Of a stretch of DNA of 5,540 nt, positions 1-5,492 are shown in pieces. Both the position numbers and the translations under genes were made by a program. Source of the DNA: an uncultured Porphyromonadaceae bacterium (GTDB lineage: Bacteria; Bacteroidota; Bacteroidia; Bacteroidales; Muribaculaceae). The DNA lies in NCBI GenBank assembly GCA_947174225.1, contig CAMWIF010000200.1, positions 1 through 5,540 on the forward strand. Direction: 5' to 3'. The notes below the pieces were generated by a model, which saw only the letters and a program-made list of their open reading frames with translations, had not been told where the DNA came from and made no database searches. Position 1 is the first letter of the stretch. Every line of letters starts with the position of its first letter.

Positions 1-45
1 TACGCTGAAAAGAGACGTGCGCGTCTGGAAAGGAACCGGAAATGA
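1..45 (+). CDS. C-terminal end of an unknown gene upstream of terL (partial)
   Basis: Frame 1 is open from the window edge and encodes a very basic tail, YAEKRRARLERNRK, ending in TGA at 43-45. The stop overlaps the terminase start codon as ATGA (ATG 42-44, TGA 43-45), a typical sign of translational coupling between neighbouring genes of one operon. In phages the gene directly before the large terminase subunit is often the small terminase subunit, a DNA-binding protein, and a basic tail would suit that. Only 14 residues are visible, so this identity is inference from position. A chance open frame of this length is also possible, although the exact 4-base overlap argues for a real gene. Confidence 0.55.
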   Translation, partial: YAEKRRARLERNRK

Positions 46-2123
46 CAACTGCCGACATACTCGCCGAAAATGCCCGTAGGCTCGCTGCCATCCACGCTCC
101 CTACGACCCCATAGCAGGAGATCCGGAAGATCCCGAAAGAGTAGAATATTCAGTCAAAGGTTTACAAGGGGGAAAGATATGGATTCCCAAAGCAATGTTG
201 GCTGATCCGCTTGTACGTGCTTTGGAGATAAGCGGGTCGGTAGACAGTTATATAACCGACGTGTTGGGAATGACACCTACAGATGAGAGCCGCCTCCTTG
301 TGGAGCGACGTTTCATACGCTGCCGCATACTCCACGACTTCCCTTACTGGGCAGCCTCCTTTGTATATATAAAGCCGAAAGGGGGCGGAGCCGACACCCT
401 CTTCACCCTCAACCGTCCTCAACGCCGCCTCGTAGCCACTCTCGAAGCTATGCGACGCGAGTCGAAGCCCATACGCCTCATAGTGCTGAAAGCCAGGCAA
501 TGGGGAGGTAGCACTTGTGTGCAGCTTTATATGGCTTGGCTCCAGATGGTCCACGCCGTCGGGTTGAACTCCCTTATCATAGCACATCAGGGGATAGCCA
601 CCGATGAGATAAAGGATATGTTTGACCGTATGCTTGCCAATTATCCCGACTGGCTTCTCACAGATGAGGGGGAAGCACCCCCGAAAGGGCGACGTATGGA
701 GAACGCCGGTGAGGCAAAGGGTGCTTTCAGGGTGGTGAGCCGTAACTGCAAGGTGAAATTAGGCTCTGCGGAACGTCCCGATTCCTGCCGAGGGGGCGAC
801 TACAACCTCGTGCATTGCTCCGAGGTGGGCATCTGGAGAGCCACACGCCTGCGCACGCCCGAACAGATTATGAGAGCCGCCTGTTCGGGTGTGCTGTTCA
901 AGCCGCTGACTATGATTGTGCTCGAATCCACTGCCAACGGCACGGGTAATTTCTTCCACCGTGAATATGAGTCGGCAAAGAGCGGAGAGAGCCAGTTCCG
1001 GTCGCTCTTCGTGAGCTGGTATGACATCGACCAATATTCCGAACCGCTCGATGATGCCGAAGCATTTGCACAGCAATTGCTTGAGGAACGTGAGGCTAAA
1101 TTAGCAGCGAGTTCACGCCGTCAGCCGGGTGCATATCTCTGGTGGCTTTGGCAAAAGGGCGCTACGCTCGAAGCCCTGAATTGGTATGTTAATGAACGGT
1201 CAAAATACTCCGACCACGGACTTATGGCAGCCGAATACCCTTCGGACGACATCGAGGCATTCGTACACTCCGGAGCAAGGGTATTCGATAAATACCAAGT
1301 GGAGGCTCTAAGGGAGGGTTGTCGCATCACGCCGCGTAAAGGGGAGATTGACGGTGACACACCCGGCGGACCTCAATCGCTGCGCAATGTTCGTTTCAAT
1401 CCCGACTCCAACGGCGGATTGAAGATATGGAAAGACAGAGCAATACCTCAACAGGGTTTCAAGACTCTCAACCGCTACTTGGTAGTGGTTGACATCGGAG
1501 GGCGCAGCGTTCAGGCTGACTGGTCGGTGGTTACGGTGTTCGACCGCGACGGTATGGAGAGCGGCAAGCTGCCGGAAGTGGCAGCACAGTGGCGCGGACA
1601 TACCGACATCGACCTTCTCGCCTGGAACGCCGCACGCATCGCCACCTATTATGACAATGCCCTCCTCGTGATCGAGAGCAACACACTCGACACACGTGAC
1701 CCTGCCCGGCTCGTTGACGGTGACCAGTCATCATTCATAATCAACCAGCTACGCGAAGCCTACCCCAATCTCTATGCCCGTAAGCAGAGTGTGGAGGATG
1801 TGCAGCAGGGACTGCCACGTAAATATGGTTTCCACACCAACACTGCCACAAAGCCGATGATAATTTCAGGATTAGTGAAGGCGATACGCGAAGGGGTGTA
1901 CGTTGAGCGCGACGAGGATTGTCTTGACGAATACCTCACCTATGAGCAGCGTTCCAACGGCAGTTACGGCGCACTTCCCGGACGGCACGACGACCTTCTT
2001 ATGACGCGGGCAATCGGTCTGCACATCTGCTTCATGGAGATGGAGATGCCGCGCCGTGTAGTCGTATCCGACCCATACCGCACCAACCGCCCTGCCGGAC
2101 GTGCCCGATTCACAATGTTCTGA
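42..2123 (+). CDS. terL: Phage terminase large subunit (ATPase-nuclease DNA packaging motor)
   Basis: This protein would pump phage DNA into the prohead with its ATPase and cut the concatemer with its nuclease. The 693-residue frame shows both domains in order. The N-terminal ATPase has a Walker A-like loop KARQWGGST (residues 150-158), a Walker B-like strand YNLVHCSE (254-261) ending in the expected glutamate E261, and a coupling motif ESTANG (295-300). The C-terminal RNase H-like nuclease has acidic residues at D484 (VVVDIGG), D493 (QADWS), E545 (LLVIESN) and D650/D651 (GRHDD). In Walker B the residue before the glutamate is S260 rather than the usual aspartate. The protein is longer than many TerL proteins, with about 100 residues before the ATPase core. 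ATG 42 is chosen because it overlaps the upstream stop (ATGA). No frameshift or stop is seen, so the gene looks functional. It is the last phage-like gene on this side, with metG 103 bp downstream. GC and codon choice resemble metG. I assign the family with good confidence from motifs, but cannot name a particular phage. Confidence 0.9.
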   Translation: MTTADILAENARRLAAIHAPYDPIAGDPEDPERVEYSVKGLQGGKIWIPKAMLADPLVRALEISGSVDSYITDVLGMTPTDESRLLVERRFIRCRILHDFPYWAASFVYIKPKGGGADTLFTLNRPQRRLVATLEAMRRESKPIRLIVLKARQWGGSTCVQLYMAWLQMVHAVGLNSLIIAHQGIATDEIKDMFDRMLANYPDWLLTDEGEAPPKGRRMENAGEAKGAFRVVSRNCKVKLGSAERPDSCRGGDYNLVHCSEVGIWRATRLRTPEQIMRAACSGVLFKPLTMIVLESTANGTGNFFHREYESAKSGESQFRSLFVSWYDIDQYSEPLDDAEAFAQQLLEEREAKLAASSRRQPGAYLWWLWQKGATLEALNWYVNERSKYSDHGLMAAEYPSDDIEAFVHSGARVFDKYQVEALREGCRITPRKGEIDGDTPGGPQSLRNVRFNPDSNGGLKIWKDRAIPQQGFKTLNRYLVVVDIGGRSVQADWSVVTVFDRDGMESGKLPEVAAQWRGHTDIDLLAWNAARIATYYDNALLVIESNTLDTRDPARLVDGDQSSFIINQLREAYPNLYARKQSVEDVQQGLPRKYGFHTNTATKPMIISGLVKAIREGVYVERDEDCLDEYLTYEQRSNGSYGALPGRHDDLLMTRAIGLHICFMEMEMPRRVVVSDPYRTNRPAGRARFTMF

Positions 2124-2156
2124 GGCATGAATAACTGATATTTGCCGATAAATGAT

Positions 2157-2226
2157 TAATTTTGCAAAATAAACCCTCTCCCCTCCTATCCCCTTAGGAA
2201 AATTTAAACTTTAAACCAAATAAAGC
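2157..2226 (+). promoter_or_regulatory. Probable metG promoter and leader in the terL-metG spacer
   Basis: TAATTTTG at 2157-2164 matches the Bacteroidota sigma-ABfr -7 element TAnnTTTG in every fixed position. No good TTTG -33 box lies at the usual spacing; the best is ACTG at 2134-2137, and a TTTG at 2141-2144 is too close. Transcription would start near 2170, giving a leader of roughly 55 nt. The leader holds a pyrimidine-rich stretch (about 2174-2192) and a tandem TTTAAAC pair (2203-2209, 2210-2216), then an A-rich run before the ATG. There is no Shine-Dalgarno sequence, as is normal in this phylum. I see no terminator hairpin after terL, so read-through from the phage operon into metG is possible. 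Confidence 0.5.
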
Positions 2227-4260
2227 ATGAACTTCAAACGCACGCTGATCACATCGGCTCTACCCTATGCCAACGGCCCCGTACACATCGGCCATCTCGC
2301 CGGAGTTTACGTACCTGCCGACATCTACGCCCGCTACCTCCGCCTCAAAGGTGAGGAGGTGATGTTTGTGGGCGGCAGCGACGAGCACGGTGTGCCCATC
2401 ACCATCAAAGCAAAGAAAGAGGGTGTGACACCCCAGGACATCGTTGACCGCTACCACAAGATTATCAAAGACTCCTTCGAGGAGCTTGGCATATCTTTCG
2501 ACGTGTACGGCCGCACTACTTCCGAGACCCACCGTAAGACTGCCTCCGACTTCTTCCGCACCCTCTACGACAAGGGTGAGTTTGTGGAGAAAACCTCCAT
2601 GCAGCTTTACGATGAGGAGGCTGGTGAATTTCTTGCCGACCGCTATGTGACAGGTACTTGCCCCCATTGCGGCAACGAGCACGCCTATGGCGACCAATGC
2701 GAGGCTTGCGGAACGTCGCTCAACGCCACCGACCTCATCAACCCGAAATCCGCCCTCTCCGGAAGCGTGCCTGTGCTCCGCGAGACAAGCCACTGGTATC
2801 TCCCCCTTGACAAGTGGGAGCCTACGCTCCGCAAATGGATTCTCGAAGACCATAAGGAATGGCGACCCAACGTCTACGGTCAATGCAAGTCATGGCTCGA
2901 TATGGGTCTGCAGCCCCGTGCCGTGAGCCGCGACCTCAAATGGGGTATCCCCGTGCCTGTGGAGGGAGCCGAGGGAAAGGTGCTATATGTATGGTTTGAC
3001 GCACCTATCGGCTACATCTCCAACACCATCGACGCGGCGCCTGAAGACTGGGAGAAATGGTGGAAGGACCCCGAGACACGTATGCTACACTTCATCGGCA
3101 AGGACAACATCGTGTTCCACTGCATTGTCTTCCCGGCTATGCTCATGGCTCACGGCGGTTTCAACCTCCCCGACAATGTGCCAGCCAACGAGTTCCTTAA
3201 CCTTGAGGATGATAAGATCTCAACATCGCGCAACTGGGCGGTATGGCTTCACGAATACCTCCGCGAACTTCCCGGCAAGCAGGATGTGCTCCGCTACGTA
3301 CTCACCGCCAACGCGCCCGAAGCGAAGGACAACAACTTCACTTGGAAGGATTTCCAGGCACGCAACAACAACGAGCTTGTGGCTATCCTCGGCAACTTCG
3401 TGAATCGCGCCACTGTGCTTGTGCATAAATACTACGGCGGTATGGTTCCAGCAGCCGGTGAGCTCACGGAAGCTGACCAATGGGTAATCCACGACGTGAA
3501 GGAATCGGTGAAGTCGCTCTCCAACAATCTTGACCACTTCAAATTCCGCGAGGGTCTGAAAGACGCGATGAACATTGCCCGCATCGGCAACAAGTATCTC
3601 GCTGACGCAGAGCCTTGGAAACTGATCAAGACCGACCCGGCACGCACTGCCACCATCCTCAATATGGCTCTTCAGATTTGTGCCAACCTCGCCGTGGTGT
3701 TTGAGCCGTTCACACCCTTCATGGCTGCGAAACTTGCCGAGCAACTGCGCCTGAAAGAGCTTAAATGGAGTATGGCAGGTGAGTTCGACCTCGTGGCAGA
3801 CGGTGTGGAGATCGGCAAACCCGAACTCCTCTTCGAGAAGATCGACGACTCCGTGGTGGAGGCTCAGGTGAAGAAGCTTCAGGATGCCAAGGAGAAGAAT
3901 CTCCTCGACGCTTGGAAACCTGTGGAGGTGAAGGAGACCGTAGACTTCCCGACATTCGAGAAACTTGACATCAGGGTTGGCAAGGTGCTGGAATGTGAGA
4001 AGGTACCCAAAGCCGACAAACTTCTGAAATTCAAGATTGATGACGGTATGGGCGGTCGCACCATCGTGAGCGGTATAGCCAAATACTATAAGCCCGAAGA
4101 CCTCGTAGGTAAAGAGGTATGCTTCATAGCCAACTTCGCTCCGCGCAAACTCAAGGGAGTGGAGAGCCAGGGTATGATCCTCAGCGCAGAGGATGCCGAC
4201 GGTCGCCTCGTGGTGATCGGTCCCACGGGCGAGGTACGCCCCGGCAGCAGCGTAGGCTGA
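2227..4260 (+). CDS. metG: Methionine--tRNA ligase (methionyl-tRNA synthetase)
   Basis: This cytoplasmic class I aminoacyl-tRNA synthetase joins methionine to tRNA-Met and initiator tRNA using ATP. The 677-residue protein is complete. The Rossmann catalytic core starts with ALPYANGPVHIGH, whose HIGH signature is at residues 20-23. The connective peptide carries one zinc knuckle with C145, C148, C158 and C161 (CPHC...CEAC). The second ATP signature is KISTS at 330-334 (DDKISTS), the usual bacterial variant of KMSKS. An alpha-helical anticodon-binding domain follows (about 390-540), with NFVNR near 390-394 and W464 in AEPWKL at the place where the E. coli enzyme has its anticodon-reading tryptophan. 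From about 573 to the end (KLDIRVGKVLECEKVPKADKL begins at 579) there is a fused Trbp111/EMAP-II-type OB-fold that binds tRNA and dimerises the enzyme. Length and sequence closely recall Bacteroides MetRS. ATG 2227 fits the family N-terminus. The gene appears to be transcribed alone, ending at the hairpin near 4376. Confidence 0.98.
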   Translation: MNFKRTLITSALPYANGPVHIGHLAGVYVPADIYARYLRLKGEEVMFVGGSDEHGVPITIKAKKEGVTPQDIVDRYHKIIKDSFEELGISFDVYGRTTSETHRKTASDFFRTLYDKGEFVEKTSMQLYDEEAGEFLADRYVTGTCPHCGNEHAYGDQCEACGTSLNATDLINPKSALSGSVPVLRETSHWYLPLDKWEPTLRKWILEDHKEWRPNVYGQCKSWLDMGLQPRAVSRDLKWGIPVPVEGAEGKVLYVWFDAPIGYISNTIDAAPEDWEKWWKDPETRMLHFIGKDNIVFHCIVFPAMLMAHGGFNLPDNVPANEFLNLEDDKISTSRNWAVWLHEYLRELPGKQDVLRYVLTANAPEAKDNNFTWKDFQARNNNELVAILGNFVNRATVLVHKYYGGMVPAAGELTEADQWVIHDVKESVKSLSNNLDHFKFREGLKDAMNIARIGNKYLADAEPWKLIKTDPARTATILNMALQICANLAVVFEPFTPFMAAKLAEQLRLKELKWSMAGEFDLVADGVEIGKPELLFEKIDDSVVEAQVKKLQDAKEKNLLDAWKPVEVKETVDFPTFEKLDIRVGKVLECEKVPKADKLLKFKIDDGMGGRTIVSGIAKYYKPEDLVGKEVCFIANFAPRKLKGVESQGMILSAEDADGRLVVIGPTGEVRPGSSVG

Positions 4261-4272
4261 CCCCAACAATAG

Positions 4273-4315
4273 CAACGTAGGGCTACCACCGACAATGTAG
4301 CGTAGTCTAACATTG
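4273..4315. repeat. Degenerate 20-bp-period repeat with inverted copy, after metG
   Basis: CAACGTAG (4273-4280) recurs as CAATGTAG (4293-4300), exactly 20 bases later, and an inverted ACATTG follows at 4310-4315. CAATGT (4293-4298) and ACATTG can pair as a weak hairpin. GTAG/CTAC at 4277-4280 and 4283-4286 form another tiny inverted pair. Such patterns resemble short intergenic dispersed repeats of Bacteroidales genomes, but one degenerate copy in one window cannot prove that. It could also be random similarity. Confidence 0.3.
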
Positions 4316-4347
4316 GCAATTCAGCCACACGAAAATTACCGCGATAT

Positions 4348-4401
4348 GAAAATTCAGCGGTGGAGACTCTGTTTCGAGTCTTCACCGCTGATTAAATTTT
4401 C
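4348..4401 (+). terminator. Intrinsic terminator of metG
   Basis: CAGCGGTG-G-AGACTC (4355-4369) pairs with GAGTCT-T-CACCGCTG (4376-4390). This gives a 15-pair stem with one G-U pair and a six-base loop (TGTTTC). Flanking GAAAATT (4348-4354) can extend it by pairing with AATTTTC (4395-4401), leaving ATTA unpaired. The downstream ATTAAATTTTCTT provides a modest U-rich tail. It lies 88-94 bases after the metG stop and also marks the point where base composition falls. A second GAAAATT at 4331-4337 could compete for the outer stem. The A/T flanks on both sides may let it act in both directions. Confidence 0.85.
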
Positions 4402-4483
4402 TTACAGTCTATTTCGCTCATAGCCTTATCAATATTTTGGCACTGTAGAATTACTTTATACATAAACTTCTGATTATAATATA

Positions 4484-4498
4484 ATTGTATCATACAAT
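4484..4498. promoter_or_regulatory. 15-bp palindrome upstream of the small-peptide promoter
   Basis: ATTGTAT (4484-4490) and ATACAAT (4492-4498) are perfect inverted repeats around a single central C. The site lies about 60 bp before the -7 box of the downstream unit and directly abuts the GTAGAG cluster. The size and symmetry fit a site for a dimeric DNA-binding protein. It is too short and too AT-rich to be a convincing terminator. No regulator gene is present in the window to pair with it. The 4402-4483 stretch before it shows no gene and no other clear signal. Confidence 0.4.
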
Positions 4499-4560
4499 GT
4501 AGAGAAAGTGTAGAGAACTTTCTCTACACTTTTCTTTTATATTCACATCATAACCTCTAC
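4498..4560. promoter_or_regulatory. Operator-like cluster of four GTAGAG motifs, with a 13-bp hairpin
   Basis: GTAGAG occurs at 4499-4504 and 4510-4515, and its complement CTCTAC at 4522-4527 and 4555-4560. The first two lie in a direct repeat of TGTAGAGAA (4498-4506, 4509-4517) with an 11-base period. TTCTCTACA (4520-4528) is the inverted copy. Together the second and third copies form a perfect 13-pair palindrome (4505-4517 with 4520-4532). The fourth copy overlaps the -7 box, 33 bases after the third. The steps of 11, 12 and 33 place the sites near the same helix face, as expected for an operator. The hairpin followed by TTTCTTTTAT could instead be an intrinsic terminator of upstream transcription. 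Both readings remain open. Confidence 0.5.
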
Positions 4561-4565
4561 CTTTG
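4535..4565 (+). promoter_or_regulatory. Bacteroidota-type promoter of the small-peptide unit
   Basis: TACCTTTG at 4558-4565 matches the -7 consensus TAnnTTTG exactly. TTTT at 4535-4538 is a three-of-four match to the -33 TTTG box, and the 19-base spacing is within the usual range. Transcription should begin around 4570-4573, only about 12-15 nt before the ATG at 4585. The -33 box directly follows the 13-bp palindrome and the -7 box overlaps a CTCTAC motif, so a protein bound to these motifs would touch RNA polymerase. Confidence 0.7.
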
Positions 4566-4584
4566 CGTCAAAAATTAAATAGCA

Positions 4585-4656
4585 ATGAAAAAGATCTCAA
4601 TTTCTGGCATTTCCCTCATTTGTGCCATAATAGGTACATATACATGGGGCTTCTAA
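4585..4656 (+). CDS. 23-residue hydrophobic small peptide, function unknown
   Basis: The frame starts MKKISISG, continues with a hydrophobic stretch (ISLICAIIG, residues 9-17) and ends TYTWGF before TAA. Two lysines followed by an apolar helix-sized segment suggest that it inserts into the cytoplasmic membrane, or is a very short exported peptide. It has one cysteine (C13) and a single tryptophan next to glycine near the C-terminus. Support for translation comes from context: it is the first ATG after an exact -7 promoter match, has an AT-rich leader, and ends 28 bases before the next gene. I do not recognise a family. It could be a type I toxin-like membrane peptide, a leaderless bacteriocin, a signalling peptide, a small regulator of the membrane protein encoded downstream, or a leader ORF that only controls translation. 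It would be missed by most gene callers because of its length. Confidence 0.5.
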   Translation: MKKISISGISLICAIIGTYTWGF

Positions 4657-4684
4657 TTCTTCCTACTAACTAAAAAATACAACT

Positions 4685-5113
4685 ATGATAAAGTTTCTTG
4701 AGAGCATCTACAAACCTTTTCTGTTTGCTCGTTACTCACTGTTCTTAAAGAGTAATAAAAATGGCAAACGAACTTTTTCTATAAATGAAGAATACGGAAC
4801 GCTATCATTCTTCAATATAATAACTCCTATATGGCTTGAAGTTACTTTGATGCTCATATTTACAAATATCGTACCTATAGTTTACAACACACGTCTTATT
4901 ATAATTGGAATTTGTATTATCATCAATTATACAATCTCTAAGCTAATTATACAACATCTTAAAAAAAATGAATTTGTTACGGAAACTATAAAGGAATTTA
5001 ACGTAACTGAGGATATAGCAGCTAAGTATAATAGTTTTCTATACTGTTTATTTTTACTATGCTTATATGCTGTGCTACCATTTATTCCTATCGTTTTATA
5101 TTATGTCATATAA
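4685..5113 (+). CDS. Small multi-pass membrane protein, function unknown
   Basis: The 142-residue product has about three hydrophobic segments: roughly 40-67 (from LSFFNIITPIW through NIVPIVYN), 70-90 (RLIIIGICIIINYTISKLIIQ) and 115-141 (YNSFLYCLFLLCLYAVLPF onward). A basic N-terminal stretch (KSNKNGKR, 22-29) precedes the first. A charged loop (HLKKNEFVTETIKEFNVTEDIAAK, about 91-114) lies between the second and third. No catalytic motif or signal peptide cleavage site is evident. ATG 4685 follows an A-rich sequence and no Shine-Dalgarno, as usual here. With no promoter or terminator in the 28-base gap, it is probably cotranscribed with the 23-residue peptide. Its composition is much more AT-rich than metG and terL, suggesting acquisition. 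By analogy with small peptide plus membrane protein pairs it might be an immunity protein, a transporter-like partner or the target of the peptide, but this is inference only. Confidence 0.8.
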   Translation: MIKFLESIYKPFLFARYSLFLKSNKNGKRTFSINEEYGTLSFFNIITPIWLEVTLMLIFTNIVPIVYNTRLIIIGICIIINYTISKLIIQHLKKNEFVTETIKEFNVTEDIAAKYNSFLYCLFLLCLYAVLPFIPIVLYYVI

Positions 5114-5141
5114 AATTACAGTATCTATTAAGAAATTAGAA

Positions 5142-5405
5142 TCATTGACACACGACAGAATTTAGATTTAAGTTACCCTTTAAATCCTCAGTTCGTTTGG
5201 TTATTTTTCCTCTTAGCTGCTTTATCTCTCCTTCTGACAATTTATGCGGTCCTCTTTCATAAATGCTCATACATTTATTCTTTAATTTTTTCAATACACC
5301 GTTTTTGCCCGATAGGATAATTCCAGTTGCTATTTGATGAAGATAAACACCTTTTCTAACAATAGTATCTTTATAAATGATATAGTCTATATCCAACAGA
5401 GGCAA
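5142..5405 (-). CDS. Doubtful reading frame or gene remnant, convergent to the membrane protein gene
   Basis: An open frame on the minus strand ends with TGA at 5144-5142 and stays open back to a TAA at 5462-5460. It contains no ATG until the codon for the methionine in KCMSIYERG, 42 residues from the end. The listed start is TTG at 5405, which is uncertain. The product would be a basic, lysine-rich protein with a hydrophobic N-terminal part (LLDIDYIIYKD) and a polar C-terminal part (GPHKLSEGEIKQLRGKI, then KRTEDLKGN). The C-terminal amino-acid mix looks like real protein, while the missing ATG and the lack of a recognisable promoter upstream argue for a truncated remnant or a chance frame in AT-rich DNA. 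I recognise no family. If it is not a gene, 5114-5492 holds nothing else except the inverted repeat at 5418-5461. Confidence 0.25.
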   Translation of the reverse strand: MPLLDIDYIIYKDTIVRKGVYLHQIATGIILSGKNGVLKKLKNKCMSIYERGPHKLSEGEIKQLRGKITKRTEDLKGNLNLNSVVCQ

Positions 5406-5417
5406 CGCGATAATCTG

Positions 5418-5461
5418 AATCTTGTATCCTTTTTTCTTTCGTATATTTTGAATACAAGATT
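5418..5461. repeat. 10-bp perfect inverted repeat with 24-base loop
   Basis: AATCTTGTAT (5418-5427) is the exact reverse complement of ATACAAGATT (5452-5461). Outside the arms the similarity continues imperfectly (AATCT on the left at 5412-5416, AGATTT on the right at 5465-5469). The loop holds a pyrimidine-rich run and TATATTTT (5442-5449), a seven-of-eight match to the -7 element. The structure sits just before the possible start at 5493, so it may be an operator or a leader hairpin. It could also be the end of a small element, but no matching partner is visible. Confidence 0.4.
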
Positions 5462-5492
5462 ATAGATTTACGATGTATTCAAAAAGAAAAGC

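Noticed and set aside
162..587. Minus-strand open frame opposite terL
   Set aside because: It overlaps the terminase coding region fully, with no family resemblance and no start signal.
2124..2226. Riboswitch or T-box before metG
   Set aside because: The leader is only about 55 nt and I see no stable stem, T-box sequence or antiterminator; such T-boxes are typical of Firmicutes, not this phylum.
2260..2883. Minus-strand open frame of 207 codons opposite the start of metG
   Set aside because: It is the antisense shadow of the conserved catalytic core and has no promoter or recognisable domain.
3220..4275. Long minus-strand open frame (351 codons) opposite metG
   Set aside because: It lies almost wholly within the certain metG gene and reads as low-information antisense protein rich in H, L, E and V. 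It arises from the GC-rich codon pattern of the plus strand.
5418..5461. Phase-variable invertible promoter
   Set aside because: The 24-base enclosed segment is much shorter than known invertible promoters and no invertase gene is present, so it is only kept as a hairpin or operator.
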